A stretch of DNA of 64,000 nt from Sphingobium yanoikuyae. Its GTDB lineage: Bacteria; Pseudomonadota; Alphaproteobacteria; Sphingomonadales; Sphingomonadaceae. The notes beneath the pieces were generated by a model. That model did no database searches. It was not told where the DNA came from and saw only the letters and a program-made list of their open reading frames with translations. Of this stretch, positions 63,884 to 64,000 are shown in pieces (the first letter of the stretch is position 1; every line of letters begins with the position of its first letter). Location of the stretch: positions 62,001 to 126,000 of the forward strand of contig NZ_CP053023.1 in the NCBI RefSeq assembly GCF_013001025.1, given 5' to 3'. The position numbers and the translations under genes were made by a program.

Positions 63884-64000
63884 TCAGTTCTCCTCCGCGA
63901 CGGCGCCGGGGAATGCGGCCGAATTCACCGTGGGCTTGAGCACCGGCCGCAAGTCGGGCGCCTGCGCGCCCGTGGCCGCTGCCCGCGCACCATCCTGTGC
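63884..64000 (-). CDS. C-terminal end of a transfer gene, probably traV
   Basis: Only the last 38 codons are inside the window, ending VKPTVNSAAFPGAVAEEN-like sequence (read LRPVLKPTVNSAAFPG). The fragment is alanine- and proline-rich and cannot be identified alone. In F-type operons traV, an outer-membrane lipoprotein, precedes traC, so traV is the best guess from position. The stop is 1 base from the traC ATG. Confidence 0.5.
   Translation of the reverse strand, partial: AQDGARAAATGAQAPDLRPVLKPTVNSAAFPGAVAEEN

Overview
The window looks like the accessory part of a conjugative plasmid or integrative conjugative element from a sphingomonad-type alphaproteobacterium (an inference). The evidence is high G+C content, an HWE histidine kinase, alphaproteobacterial RpoH, Usg, NDUFS4-domain and NhaP-like proteins, and an F-type conjugation operon of the kind found on sphingomonad plasmids. 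No replication, partition or relaxase gene lies in the window, so plasmid and ICE cannot be told apart.

Layout. 1-2311: the 3' end of an IS110-family (IS1111-like) element that has invaded the 5' end of an HWE sensor kinase. 2419-4663: a small unknown gene and a HipB/HipA toxin-antitoxin pair with two operator palindromes. 4721-10919: an IHF-like protein, a KefB-type antiporter, an MHYT-GGDEF-EAL protein and a D-lactate dehydrogenase. 10960-12869: a tyrosine recombinase with a palindromic site and a GIY-YIG protein. 13220-20519: rpoH, a decayed TonB receptor, a diguanylate cyclase, then two Hsp20 genes behind a ROSE-like RNA thermometer, an NDUFS4-domain protein and an HtrA-like protease. 20524-31345: a decayed GGDEF fragment, a hybrid kinase and a five-gene mannose operon (ManC, ManA, GT4 fusion, GH130 phosphorylase, phosphohexomutase). 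31482-35302: groES-groEL with a CIRCE operator, and a divergent cluster of small proteins. 35357-43848: a broken PAS kinase and RsbQ-like hydrolase pair, a thioredoxin-reductase-like protein, PilZ, transglutaminase and UbiB-like genes, a deletion scar joining an antiporter to a response regulator, PhnA and an XRE regulator. 43946-49464: pckA, a thioesterase, an HD-GYP remnant, an acyl carrier protein, HdeD, Bax-inhibitor-1 and small membrane proteins. 49473-64000 (minus strand): the F-type transfer operon running from a probable traV through traC, trbI, traW, traU, trbC, traN, traF and traH to traG.

Taken together, the cargo combines a heat-shock sigma factor, temperature-controlled small heat-shock proteins, chaperonin, HtrA-like protease, KefB antiporter, HdeD and a redox flavoprotein. 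This resembles in logic the transmissible stress-tolerance loci (tLST/LHR) of gamma- and betaproteobacteria, but with a different gene set (no ClpK, FtsH or YfdX seen). The mannose operon may make and recycle a mannose-based glycan alongside it. Several signalling and uptake genes are visibly broken while the chaperone, mannose and conjugation genes are intact.
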